From assembly GCA_007128045.1 (NCBI GenBank), contig SKYG01000346.1, positions 1 through 19,371 of the forward strand: a stretch of 19,371 nt of DNA. The letters run 5' to 3'. The position numbers were made by a program, and so were the translations under genes. The notes under the pieces were generated by a model. That model was not told the DNA's origin. It saw only the letters and a list, made by a program, of their open reading frames with translations, and did not search any database. The DNA is from Bacteroidales bacterium (GTDB lineage: Bacteria > Bacteroidota > Bacteroidia > Bacteroidales > UBA7960). This document shows, piece after piece, positions 1-8,032 of the stretch (the stretch's first letter is position 1; every line of letters starts with the position of its first letter).

Positions 1-262
1 GCGCAACCGGCAATACTGTTGAAGATAAGGCATAGGTAGACACGTACAGGAAGACGATCTCCACATCATTGCTTTTCAGCAGCTCTCCAGCCGCCCTGGC
101 TTTTAACGGGTTGTCGACCATCCCGGCATCTATTACTTCTACCCCGTAAGAACTGATTTTTTGTCTGATCTGTTCCTGGTATCCTTTAAGGTTGTCCAGT
201 AAGCCATCAAACTGGCCCCAGTAGGTATCGAGGCCGATTCCAAATAATCCAACTTTTGTCAT
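1..262 (-). CDS. L-arabinose/L-fucose isomerase-like protein, N-terminal part (cut by window edge)
   Basis: Only the first 87 codons are present; the gene continues beyond the left edge. The start is the ATG at 262-260, read leftwards. The N-terminus begins MTKVGLFGIGLDTYWGQFDG, and further in it has VIDAGMVDNPLKAR and FLYVSTYALSSTVLP (about residues 44-85). I recognise these as typical of the cytoplasmic L-arabinose isomerase-like / L-fucose isomerase family of Bacteroidota. The segment looks like the N-terminal Rossmann-type substrate-binding domain. There is no signal peptide, so a cytoplasmic location fits. Family members interconvert aldoses and ketoses, but many of these homologues have no tested substrate. 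The metal-binding and catalytic residues lie in the missing part. It follows the rhamnosidase gene by 118 bp on the same strand, so it may process sugar released by this locus. The family assignment is fairly sure; the substrate is not. Confidence 0.8.
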   Translation of the reverse strand, partial: MTKVGLFGIGLDTYWGQFDGLLDNLKGYQEQIRQKISSYGVEVIDAGMVDNPLKARAAGELLKSNDVEIVFLYVSTYALSSTVLPVA

Positions 263-368
263 ATGTTTTTGTTTTTTATTAGAGATTAAAAAGTTCTGTA
301 ACAGGGTTAAATATTTTGCAGATCGATGATCCCCGGAATGAAAATTTATGGCCGGAATAGGGATTCAT

Positions 369-376
369 CAAAGATA
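369..376 (-). promoter_or_regulatory. Candidate Bacteroidota -7 element upstream of the isomerase-like gene
   Basis: Read on the minus strand the octamer is TATCTTTG, which fits the Bacteroidota -7 consensus TAnnTTTG. It lies about 106 bp before the ATG at 262, just past the stop codon of the upstream rhamnosidase. No clear TTTG -33 box is seen 19-21 bp further upstream. It could give the isomerase-like gene its own promoter, or be a chance match in AT-rich DNA. The rest of the 263-380 gap holds no gene and only an imperfect GATCCC/GGGAT inverted repeat. Confidence 0.25.
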
Positions 377-380
377 AAGA

Positions 381-3182
381 TTATAAGAAAGATGTTATAC
401 GATATTGTCCTGCTGTCAGGATAGTAACCTCTTTCATCCCAGTTTGTGCATTTTTTTCTGTTGTAGCCGTAATGCGTTTGCCTTTGTTATCTTTTATGTT
501 GACAAGGGTGCCTGGTATGTTCACATATGCGGTGGCTCCCGGTGGGATCTCAATGTTCCATATCAGTGTTGGGCCTTTTCTTTCCCATGAGCTTTCAATG
601 ATGCCCATGGCAGAGTTGTAGCGGCAATTTACATGGGTGAGTCCTTCGGCGATGTGCGGATCAAGGTGTATGCGTCTGAACCCAGGTAATCCGGGGTCTG
701 GTTTGATTCCTGCAAGCCCCTGAAAGAACCATGCGATAAAGCCTGTCTGGAAAGGATGGCTCATGGAGCGTGTGTAGACGTTTTCTTCATCTTTCTCTGT
801 AGGCCAAACTTCCCAGAATGTGGTGGCATTGCGTTGCATCAGATATTTTATGCCTGGGCTTTTGTCGGCTTGCAGGGCGTTCCATAGCGTTTCGCTGTGT
901 CCGAACCTGGCAAGCGAGGGCCATAGGGAGGGCATGCCAAATACGCCGGTCAGGAAGTGGTAGCCGGCATCTTTCACTTGTCGCTCTAATAGTTGGGCAG
1001 TTCTTTCGTGGTGTTCTGGTGAAAGTACCCCCCAGTCGATGGCGATGGCGTTGATGGTTTGGTCGGGGGTCATGATGGGGTTGTCGCCATAGAAAGCGGT
1101 GGTGAAAGCGTCTCTGACACGCTTAGCCATGTCGGCAAAGTGGGTTGCATCTTCTTCCTTTCCCAGCAGCCGGGCCGTTTCTGCCATAATCTGTGCGCAA
1201 CGGTAGAAGCATGCGGTGGATAGCATGGGCACTACTTCGGCGTAGAAGCGGCGGTCTTCGCTGCGATCACCATTGCCATGCCATGGTTTGCACCAGTCGC
1301 CCATGCCCGAATAGATGATATCATCGGTGGCCAGACCCTGCAGGTGCTCTGTCCATTGGCGCATATAGCTGTAGTGTTGTTTCAGTGATCGAATATCACC
1401 GGTAAGCAGGTATACATCCCAGGGAATATATACCAGGGCCGACCCCCATTCCGGGGATGCTCCGCCAATAAAGCGCTTGCCGGGTGCCACCATGGTAGGG
1501 ATGCCAGGTTCTTTGTAACCGATACTTCGTTCGTGGGGTTTAAATACGAGCATATTGCCACTGCGTTGTGCGGTGGTCACGATGTCGGTGGTGTATTTTC
1601 TCCACATAGAGGCGGCATCGAACAGATACATGGAGTAGGGGACAATCAGGTGGGCATCGCCCGTCCAACCGCATCGCTCCCTGATGGGACAATCGGTAGG
1701 CAGACCCAGGATATTGCCCACCAGGGTGCGGTAGCCCATCTCGAAGGCTTGGTTCAGTGTTTCATCAGAACTGTGGAAAGTTCCCCTGGGCTCCATGTCT
1801 GTGTGTACCACAATGCCTTCCAGCAGATTCAGACCAGGTTCGCCATCCATAATCTGGCCCTCTTCAACGGTAAGTTCGGCATACCTGAAGCCGTGATAGG
1901 TGAATCGTGGCTCCCAGCTTTCCGGCCCTTCGCCTTTACATATATATATGTCGGTTTGGATGACACCGGTGGCAGACACGCCGCCTGTGGCAAAGTTCAA
2001 TTCTCCGCTGGGGAGCAGGTCTTCTGCAAACCGGAGGGTGAGTTTGGTGCCGGGGGTGGCATCGACATGCAGTTTTGCCCAGCCAACCAGGTTCACCCCA
2101 AAATCGTACACCCAGGTGTTCTCTTTCAGCCTGGAAACGTCAATGGGCTTGATGGTTTCCTTTCTGCGGTTTGGAGGCAGCGACTGTGCCTCCTTGATGC
2201 CACCCGGGTCGGGCATGACCACGACCGGCATCCAGCCACTGGCATCCGGACTGTTTCCATTCCAATGCCGGTCGAACAACCGTGCATCGTATTGTTCTCC
2301 TGCATATACGTTGGAAGCGATCACCGGGCTGGCTTTGCACTGCCACGACGGGTCTGTAACCACCCTTTTGGTGGTGCCATCCTGGAAGGTGATCTCTAAC
2401 TGTACTTTGATGGCCGGTTGCCCATAGCTGGCTCCCGCTCCGTGTCCCCAAACCCGGTCCTGGTTAAAAAAACCGTCGCCTACCCAGAATGCGAGCACAT
2501 TTTCTCCCGCTTGCAGCAGGGAGGTAAGGTCGTGTGTTACATAAAACACGCGTTGATCATAGTCTGTTTGCACCGGGTCAAGTACCGCATCACCCAGCCT
2601 GATGCCATTCAGGTGGCTTTCATGCCAACCCAGGGCCGCGACATATAGCCGGGCCTTGGAAACAGGCTTGTTTACTTCGAAAGAGGTTCTGAACTGGGGA
2701 GCCGAACTTTTTCTGGAATCCGGATCCATTCCAATCCATTCTCCCTTCCAGTCACTGGCTTCTTTCAGTCCGGTTTCAAATACAGCTGTTTCGCTCCAGT
2801 TGCTGCTGCTACTGTCGTCATAAACCGTTCGTACACGCCACCATGCTTCGCTACGTGAGGGTAGTGCTGAGGCATCGAAAGGGACCCAAGGCCCGTCTTC
2901 TACAGGAAGAAAATCTGACCTCCATATTGTTGCCTGTTCGTTTTGAGAGGCTTTGTAACTATGTGCGACCAATACTTCATAGCCGGTAATGGCTTTGCCT
3001 GCTTTGTCAATAGCTGGTGGCCACGATAGGCGGGGAGTTGGCTCGTCGGTTACCACCCATCCAGACCTTCCATCTACCCGCAGCCCGGGTGAATCAATAC
3101 GGCCATGTGGTTCCTCTGCTACCTGGCATGACCATAAAGTCCAAATGCAAACCAGAAGCAATCCTAAAACAATTTTTTTCAT
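381..3182 (-). CDS. Alpha-L-rhamnosidase, GH78, lipoprotein (first copy)
   Basis: A 933-residue GH78 enzyme that would remove terminal alpha-L-rhamnose from oligosaccharides by an inverting mechanism. The signal peptide ends in a lipobox-like LWSC with Cys19, so it should be membrane-anchored in the periplasm or on the cell surface. Domain order inferred by family resemblance: an N-terminal Ig/Fn3-like domain (about 25-140), rhamnosidase N-domain and beta-sandwich domains (about 145-460), an (alpha/alpha)6 barrel (about 465-825) and a C-terminal beta-sandwich (about 826-933). The GH78 acidic motif is complete: DCPIRERCGWTGD gives Asp497, Glu502 and Asp509, with the spacing of the catalytic region in characterised GH78 enzymes (D+5E+7D). 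The second catalytic Glu is Glu791 in TTFWE. Length is normal for the family. The start ATG directly precedes KKIVLGLLL. It is a diverged paralogue of the GH78 at 4934-7768. Third gene of the minus-strand run. The rhamnosidic linkage it cuts cannot be told from sequence. Confidence 0.95.
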   Translation of the reverse strand: MKKIVLGLLLVCIWTLWSCQVAEEPHGRIDSPGLRVDGRSGWVVTDEPTPRLSWPPAIDKAGKAITGYEVLVAHSYKASQNEQATIWRSDFLPVEDGPWVPFDASALPSRSEAWWRVRTVYDDSSSSNWSETAVFETGLKEASDWKGEWIGMDPDSRKSSAPQFRTSFEVNKPVSKARLYVAALGWHESHLNGIRLGDAVLDPVQTDYDQRVFYVTHDLTSLLQAGENVLAFWVGDGFFNQDRVWGHGAGASYGQPAIKVQLEITFQDGTTKRVVTDPSWQCKASPVIASNVYAGEQYDARLFDRHWNGNSPDASGWMPVVVMPDPGGIKEAQSLPPNRRKETIKPIDVSRLKENTWVYDFGVNLVGWAKLHVDATPGTKLTLRFAEDLLPSGELNFATGGVSATGVIQTDIYICKGEGPESWEPRFTYHGFRYAELTVEEGQIMDGEPGLNLLEGIVVHTDMEPRGTFHSSDETLNQAFEMGYRTLVGNILGLPTDCPIRERCGWTGDAHLIVPYSMYLFDAASMWRKYTTDIVTTAQRSGNMLVFKPHERSIGYKEPGIPTMVAPGKRFIGGASPEWGSALVYIPWDVYLLTGDIRSLKQHYSYMRQWTEHLQGLATDDIIYSGMGDWCKPWHGNGDRSEDRRFYAEVVPMLSTACFYRCAQIMAETARLLGKEEDATHFADMAKRVRDAFTTAFYGDNPIMTPDQTINAIAIDWGVLSPEHHERTAQLLERQVKDAGYHFLTGVFGMPSLWPSLARFGHSETLWNALQADKSPGIKYLMQRNATTFWEVWPTEKDEENVYTRSMSHPFQTGFIAWFFQGLAGIKPDPGLPGFRRIHLDPHIAEGLTHVNCRYNSAMGIIESSWERKGPTLIWNIEIPPGATAYVNIPGTLVNIKDNKGKRITATTEKNAQTGMKEVTILTAGQYRITSFL

Positions 3183-3202
3183 GGGTTTATTTTTTTTCCT
3201 TT

Positions 3203-3230
3203 GACCTTCGACCTTCGACTTTCGACCTTC
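3203..3230. repeat. Short array of 7-bp repeat (TTCGACC on the plus strand)
   Basis: About four units of the heptamer TTCGACC, one of them TTCGACT, between the sulfatase stop and the start of the first GH78 gene. Positions 3203-3226 are an exact 24-nt inverted match to 4844-4867 in the longer array on the other side of the sulfatase gene. The rest of the 3183-3345 gap shows no gene. Confidence 0.9.
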
Positions 3231-3345
3231 ATAATCATCCTCTTTTGTGTTAAAGCAATTGTCAAAATATTTTACATAGTATGCCCGAATGGAATCTGGA
3301 CATGGGTTGGTTGCTGCGATGTGATGGTTGACGAAAAACCGGTAT

Positions 3346-4794
3346 TTATTTTACTTTCTCTGCCCACTCATCAGTTTTTTGTCTATATGCATCGATCAAC
3401 TCACTATATTCCGGATGGCCTATCAGGTTGTGTATTTGATTTGGGTCATTCTTCAGGTCATAAAACTCTTCAAATCCTGATGCCAGCTCATAATAGTGCA
3501 GATAGGTGTGGTCTTCAGAAATGACACCCACTGATTTGGGAATGGTTGGTATCGGAATTGTATGTTCGTAAAAAAATTCTGTTCTCCATGGGATTTGATT
3601 GTTGTCGATGAGCCTGACAAGGTCTTTGCCTTGCATTTGTTCTGGTATTTCCACGCCTGCCATGGAAAGCATGGTGGGGGCCATGTCGATATTCAATGCC
3701 ATCTGCTCGATGGTGATGCCCCGTTTTCTGGCGGGCAGCCTGGGGTCGTATATAATCAAAGGGATCCTTACAGATTCCTGGTGTCCATACCATTTACCAG
3801 CCAGACCGTGTTCAGCCAGGTAAAAGCCATTGTCGCTCGTATAAATGATGATGGTATTCTTGTCGAGCCCCAGCTCTTTCAGCTTTTTCATCATATTGCC
3901 GGTGCATTCGTCTACCCCTGTGATCAGGCGGTGGTGGTTTCTGACAGACTCCTGGTATTTCTCTTCGTTGGGGAAGCGCATGTGCCATCGTCGCCTGGCT
4001 TCATTCACCAGCCTGTTATTGCCGGCCTGTGGATTACGGAAGTCGTCCGGAAATTTGGAATAATAATAGGTAGAGTCGTAGGTGACAGGCAGTGGGATCT
4101 CTACATCGGCATAGAGCTCCATAAATCGCTCCTGGGGGATAAACTGACGTGGGTCGTTATCCTGTACGTGGGGTGATTTGAAGCTTACAGACAGGTTAAA
4201 AGGTTGTCCGGTTGTGCCATGGGTTTCCAGGAACTCAATGATCTGCCTTTCTACCAAGTCGTTGTGGTGGATGAAGTTGCCGTCTTCATCCCAATTCTCA
4301 AAATCGGGTTGGTGTTTGTTCTCTACAGCCCAATAGTCGAAGAACTGATCGGGAAACTCCAGTCCGACCCCATATTTTCCAATAAACCCTATCTTATATC
4401 CTGCCAGGTTTTTCAGTAGCAGGGGATAGGTATACTGCATCTCTTCAGGGGTGAAAAAGTCGTGGAAGCTGTTTTTCCCATGACGGGAGGTGTATTGGCC
4501 TGACAAAATGCTGGCCCTTGAGCACACACAGATAGACGTGGTTACATAGGTGTTTTGGAACAAGACACCGTCATTCGCCAATGCATCAATATTGGGAGTC
4601 TGTATGATGGGGTTGCCCATCACACCCAGCGCATCCCACCTTTGGTCGTCGGTAAGCAGAAAGATGATGTTGGGTTTTTGGTCTTCTTTCGGGGTGCAGG
4701 AGACGGAAAGGGCAGAAAGGCCGGTGGCTGCGATCATTGCGGCAGCCCCTACCTTCAAAATTTCTAGGTGGTTTAGTGGTTTTGGGTATTTCAT
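3346..4794 (-). CDS. S1-family sulfatase with DUF4976-like C-terminus, lipoprotein
   Basis: A 482-residue formylglycine-dependent sulfatase that would hydrolyse sulfate esters on a glycan. The N-terminus has a hydrophobic stretch ending in LSVSC (Cys33), which suggests a lipoprotein. Metal and active-site features: Asp49-Asp50 in FLLTDDQRWD; the maturation motif at Cys89-Val-Cys-Ser-Arg93 followed by ASILSGQYTSRHG; Lys140 in FIGKYG; Lys206 and His209 in SFKSPH; and Asp321-Asn322 in TSDNG. The C-terminal part, with FEEFYDLKNDPNQIHNL (about 441-457), matches the DUF4976-type end of many S1 sulfatases. Two departures are visible. The third motif position is Cys instead of Pro/Ala, and the usual GKWH is GKYG, so the His is absent. 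Length is normal for the family. I cannot assign an S1 subfamily or the sulfate position. It lies between two rhamnosidase genes on the same strand, so sulfated rhamnose or a neighbouring sulfated sugar is a reasonable inferred target. Confidence 0.93.
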   Translation of the reverse strand: MKYPKPLNHLEILKVGAAAMIAATGLSALSVSCTPKEDQKPNIIFLLTDDQRWDALGVMGNPIIQTPNIDALANDGVLFQNTYVTTSICVCSRASILSGQYTSRHGKNSFHDFFTPEEMQYTYPLLLKNLAGYKIGFIGKYGVGLEFPDQFFDYWAVENKHQPDFENWDEDGNFIHHNDLVERQIIEFLETHGTTGQPFNLSVSFKSPHVQDNDPRQFIPQERFMELYADVEIPLPVTYDSTYYYSKFPDDFRNPQAGNNRLVNEARRRWHMRFPNEEKYQESVRNHHRLITGVDECTGNMMKKLKELGLDKNTIIIYTSDNGFYLAEHGLAGKWYGHQESVRIPLIIYDPRLPARKRGITIEQMALNIDMAPTMLSMAGVEIPEQMQGKDLVRLIDNNQIPWRTEFFYEHTIPIPTIPKSVGVISEDHTYLHYYELASGFEEFYDLKNDPNQIHNLIGHPEYSELIDAYRQKTDEWAEKVK

Positions 4795-4807
4795 ATACCT
4801 GTCGTTT

Positions 4808-4888
4808 GGTCGAAGGTCGAAGGTCGAAGGTCGAAGGTCAAAAGTCGAAAGTCGAAGGTCGAAGGTCGAAGGTCGAAGGTCGAAGGTC
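4808..4888. repeat. Tandem 7-bp repeat array (GGTCGAA on the plus strand)
   Basis: About 11.5 uninterrupted copies of GGTCGAA. Three central units vary: GGTCAAA at 4836-4842, then AGTCGAA twice. The array begins 13 bp upstream of the sulfatase start, so it would be in its 5' leader, where the mRNA reads TTCGACC repeats. The heptamer also appears in reverse orientation at 3203-3230. The rest of the 4795-4933 gap has no gene. Confidence 0.95.
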
Positions 4889-4933
4889 CATTGTATGTAT
4901 CTGTTGATAGATGCGGTTAATTGGCTATTTCAA

Positions 4934-7768
4934 TTATTGCATATCTACCACGAGGGTATAGGAGCCACTGCCCAGACCTGGATAGAGTTGGTATTCCGGA
5001 TGATCCTCATCTGTCTCTGGTTTTTGACGAAGCGCTATTCCTTCGGTAAATGTCACTTTCTGTCCTTTATGGAACAATGGTACATAGACATCGGCGGTGG
5101 TATTGGCGGGTATTTCGAACGACCAGATGAATTGATCTCCGGTATTTTCCCAGTGGCTGGTTATGGGTCCGTAGGGCGACTCATAGCTGCCTGTTGCGTA
5201 GGATAGTTTGGAGGTAAACCAGGGCCGTAGGATGGTTTTTTTTAAGCCAGTGTATTCCGGAGAATTGTTGATCCCGGCGATGCCCCGTATCAGCCATTCG
5301 TCGTATCCGGCCTGCATGGGGTGGCTGTGTGAGCGCAGGTTCAGCATGTCGGCTTCTTCTTCTGTGGGTCCGATGCCCACAGGCAATATTTCCCACAGGG
5401 TGGTGGCGTCGTAATGATCCCACATAAATGAGAAACTGTTCTTGCCGGTTTTGGTAAACAGCCTGTATGCTGCATCCATCGCACCATGTTCTGCCAGGGC
5501 AGGAAAAATCCTTCCCAGCCCGAAAATGCCGGTCTGAAGAAAGCCTTCACCTTCCAGGTCATCGGTTTCGACCATGGCCGCAACGATCGCCTCCAGGTCT
5601 TCTTTGGGCGCCAGTCCGGTTTGGATGGCCATGGCATTGGCGGTTTGACTGCCGTAGGTTTTGTTTTCCCTGTCGTAGAATGCTTCGTTGAAGCGCTCCC
5701 TGAGTTTGTGTTGCCAGGTGCCGTAATATTCGGCATCTTCTTCATGGCCAAGTATCGCGGCAATTTTTGAGAGTATGGTCAGGTCCAGGTAATGGAAGGC
5801 CGAAGAGCTCAATGCCACGGGGGTGTCGATATTCTCATTGCCTCCCGGCGGGCACCAGTCGCCCAGCCCATGTGGTACCAGCAAGTCTTCGTCGATGGCT
5901 CCCACGAATTCTACCCATGTTTTTATGTCGGGGTAGAACGTGTTCAGGATTTCTGTGTCGCCGTAAAATTCGTAGATCAGCCAGGGTACCTGAGCCAGGG
6001 CCGTACCCCAGTCGGGTGAGGCTGTGCCGCTGGTTCTTCTTCCCGGTACGATCATGGTAGGGATGCCCTCGGGTTTGATGATAAAGCTGCGGTCGTGGAA
6101 GTGTTCGCCAAAGTAGAGTTCGCGTTTGGCTTCTCTCCCTGACGACCTCATGTCGTAGGCATATTTTTTCAGGAACAGCCGGGCGTTGAACTGGTACATC
6201 AATGATGTGGCTGCGGCATGCACATCTCCAGTCCACCCGCAGCGTTCGCGGTGTGGACAGTCGGTGAGTTGGCTATGCAGGTTGCTTATCATGGTCCATC
6301 TTGCCATGTCGTGCAGCCTGTTGATCTGCTCACTGGAGCATTCAAACGTGCCGGCAAGGGGTAAATCATTATGCACCACGATGCCGGTAAGCATATCCTT
6401 GTTGGGCGCATCTGTCAGTCCCGACACTTCAACATATCTGAATCCATGATACGTAAATCGTGGCTCCCATACCTCTGCACCTTCTCCTTTACATATATAT
6501 GTGCTGGTTTGCACGTAGCGGGTGGCCCTTACTCCTGTAGAAGCAGGGTCTATATGTCCTTCGGTATCGATTTCTTCCGAAAAGCGCATCACGATTTTTT
6601 GTCCCTTTTCCCCTTCAATCTTGAGCCTGACCCAACCCGCAAAGTTCTGTCCCATGTCAAAAACATACAGGTCTTTTTCCGGGTTCAGGATGCGTTTTAC
6701 AGGGACTATGCCTGTTTTCCGTATGGGTTCCATGGTTTGTTCTATCAGTCTGGTGGGATGGATACTGGCCTTCTCTACAGCGTTCCATTCGAGCTTGTCA
6801 GATCCGGGGGTACACCAATCCGGCACTTCCAGTCTGGCATCATAAGTCTCTCCGGCGTAAATGTTGCTAAAGGTGATGGGTCCACTTTTCCATAGCCAGG
6901 ATGCGTCTGTGACGATGGTTTCCCGTGTCCCGTCGGCAAGCGTGATCAGCAGCATGGCAGATAACACCGGTGGCCCGTAGGCCATGGCGGGCGTCCACAC
7001 CAGGTGCTGGTTAAACCAGCCATTGCCAAGCATGACCCCTAACATGTTGTCTTGTAAGAATAGTTCAGGCTCGAGTTCATAGACAGAGTAAAAGGCATAA
7101 TCCTCGTAATTGGTTTGTGCAGGCTCCAGTACCTTGTCGCCGATCTTCTTGCCGTTAAGGTATGCCTCATAATACCCCAAGCCACATACATATAGTACTG
7201 CCGACTTAACCGGTACATCATTATCCAGGGAAAAACTTTTCCGGAACAGTGGCATAGGGGCCTCCGGGTCATAATCATGGGTGATCCATTCACCTCGCCA
7301 GTCATTGTCATAGTCTATGGGCATAAGAAATGACTGGTGGTCACTCCATGGTGAAGGCCTCCCTTTACGATCCCAAACCATCACTTTCCAGTAATACTCT
7401 TTTCCGGACACCAACTTTTCTCCCTCATATGAAACAAACAGCTGTTCTTCGGAAGCACGCTTTTTTGAGTCCCATACAGATGCGTTACCTGACTCCAGCG
7501 ATTGCTTCGAATCTGATACAATGATCCTGTAGGCTCCCTGCTTCCAGCCGACACCATTTGTTTTCGTTTTCCACGAGAAAGACGGTTTGATGTCTTCCAT
7601 GTCAAATGCATCAATTGTTGCATCTGTCATATAAATGTCGACGTTGTTATCGACAGGCCGGAGGCCATCACAGGAGCTAAAGATCATTCCGGCAGTTACA
7701 AATAATAACCATACAAACAATGACATGTTTGCGAGTCGATGCGGAGTTTTTGGAGTATGTGTTTTCAT
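4934..7768 (-). CDS. Alpha-L-rhamnosidase, GH78, lipoprotein (second copy)
   Basis: A GH78 enzyme of 944 residues from the chosen start. The frame is open up to an ATG at 7807, but the ATG at 7768 gives a better signal peptide: MKTHTPKTPHR, then a hydrophobic core and FSSC with Cys33. Numbered from this start, the catalytic motif DCPHRERCGWTGD gives Asp503, Glu508 and Asp515, and TTLWE gives the second catalytic Glu793. Conserved blocks shared with the other GH78 here include KGEGAEVWEPRFTYHGFRY and SPDWGTALAQVPW. The domain order is the same: Ig-like domain, two beta-sandwich domains, (alpha/alpha)6 barrel and C-terminal beta-sandwich. It would cleave terminal alpha-L-rhamnosyl residues outside the cytoplasm. 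It is the first gene of the minus-strand run and is divergent from susC-1 across a 264-bp AT-rich region. No clear -7 element for it was found. The two copies differ widely outside the core motifs, which suggests different linkages or branch contexts. Confidence 0.95.
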   Translation of the reverse strand: MKTHTPKTPHRLANMSLFVWLLFVTAGMIFSSCDGLRPVDNNVDIYMTDATIDAFDMEDIKPSFSWKTKTNGVGWKQGAYRIIVSDSKQSLESGNASVWDSKKRASEEQLFVSYEGEKLVSGKEYYWKVMVWDRKGRPSPWSDHQSFLMPIDYDNDWRGEWITHDYDPEAPMPLFRKSFSLDNDVPVKSAVLYVCGLGYYEAYLNGKKIGDKVLEPAQTNYEDYAFYSVYELEPELFLQDNMLGVMLGNGWFNQHLVWTPAMAYGPPVLSAMLLITLADGTRETIVTDASWLWKSGPITFSNIYAGETYDARLEVPDWCTPGSDKLEWNAVEKASIHPTRLIEQTMEPIRKTGIVPVKRILNPEKDLYVFDMGQNFAGWVRLKIEGEKGQKIVMRFSEEIDTEGHIDPASTGVRATRYVQTSTYICKGEGAEVWEPRFTYHGFRYVEVSGLTDAPNKDMLTGIVVHNDLPLAGTFECSSEQINRLHDMARWTMISNLHSQLTDCPHRERCGWTGDVHAAATSLMYQFNARLFLKKYAYDMRSSGREAKRELYFGEHFHDRSFIIKPEGIPTMIVPGRRTSGTASPDWGTALAQVPWLIYEFYGDTEILNTFYPDIKTWVEFVGAIDEDLLVPHGLGDWCPPGGNENIDTPVALSSSAFHYLDLTILSKIAAILGHEEDAEYYGTWQHKLRERFNEAFYDRENKTYGSQTANAMAIQTGLAPKEDLEAIVAAMVETDDLEGEGFLQTGIFGLGRIFPALAEHGAMDAAYRLFTKTGKNSFSFMWDHYDATTLWEILPVGIGPTEEEADMLNLRSHSHPMQAGYDEWLIRGIAGINNSPEYTGLKKTILRPWFTSKLSYATGSYESPYGPITSHWENTGDQFIWSFEIPANTTADVYVPLFHKGQKVTFTEGIALRQKPETDEDHPEYQLYPGLGSGSYTLVVDMQ

Positions 7769-7904
7769 GAAACAAATATGATGCATTAAATTCAAAGTCT
7801 CTTTCAATTTTGTGTTGAACAGTTTTAAAATTGTCTCAATGATATTACTGAAAGGAATGGTTCACTAAGAACACGTTGCACCTGAAGGATAAATATAATA
7901 TTTC

Positions 7905-7912
7905 TAAGTTTG
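7905..7912 (+). promoter_or_regulatory. Candidate Bacteroidota -7 promoter element for the susC-1 run
   Basis: TAAGTTTG is an exact match to the Bacteroidota -7 consensus TAnnTTTG and lies 120 bp before the susC-1 ATG, implying a leader of roughly 110 nt. A TTG at 7876-7878 is upstream, but the 26-bp gap is longer than the usual 19-21 bp, so the -33 box is weak. The 7769-8032 region is strongly AT-rich and holds no gene. It must contain the start signals for both divergent runs. No operator-like direct or inverted repeat stands out. Confidence 0.4.
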
Positions 7913-8032
7913 GAACAAATTCTAAACATGTTGAAACAAAAGTTAAAGAATTATAAAATAAAAATATAGAATTTTGGGCCATTGAATGATTGAGTTTTGA
8001 TTCATAGATTAACTAAAAACTAAAATTGGCTT

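Noticed and set aside
1935..1950. TA-alternating stretch shared by both GH78 genes (also near 6488-6500)
   Set aside because: It encodes the conserved YICKGEG peptide in both paralogues, so the likeness is explained by protein conservation and not by a regulatory repeat.
1533..2399. Long plus-strand open frame of 288 codons
   Set aside because: It lies wholly antisense to the GH78 gene, which has a complete domain set and catalytic residues. The translated product has no family features and no signal.
3562..4176. Plus-strand open frame of 204 codons
   Set aside because: It is antisense to the well-supported sulfatase gene and has no recognisable motif.
4808..4888. CRISPR-like array
   Set aside because: The units are 7-bp contiguous repeats with no unique spacers and no cas genes nearby, so it is a simple tandem repeat.
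4550..5206. Plus-strand open frame of 218 codons with a repeated RRSKVEG peptide
   Set aside because: The peptide repeat is only the 7-bp DNA array translated through; the flanks are antisense to the sulfatase and rhamnosidase genes.
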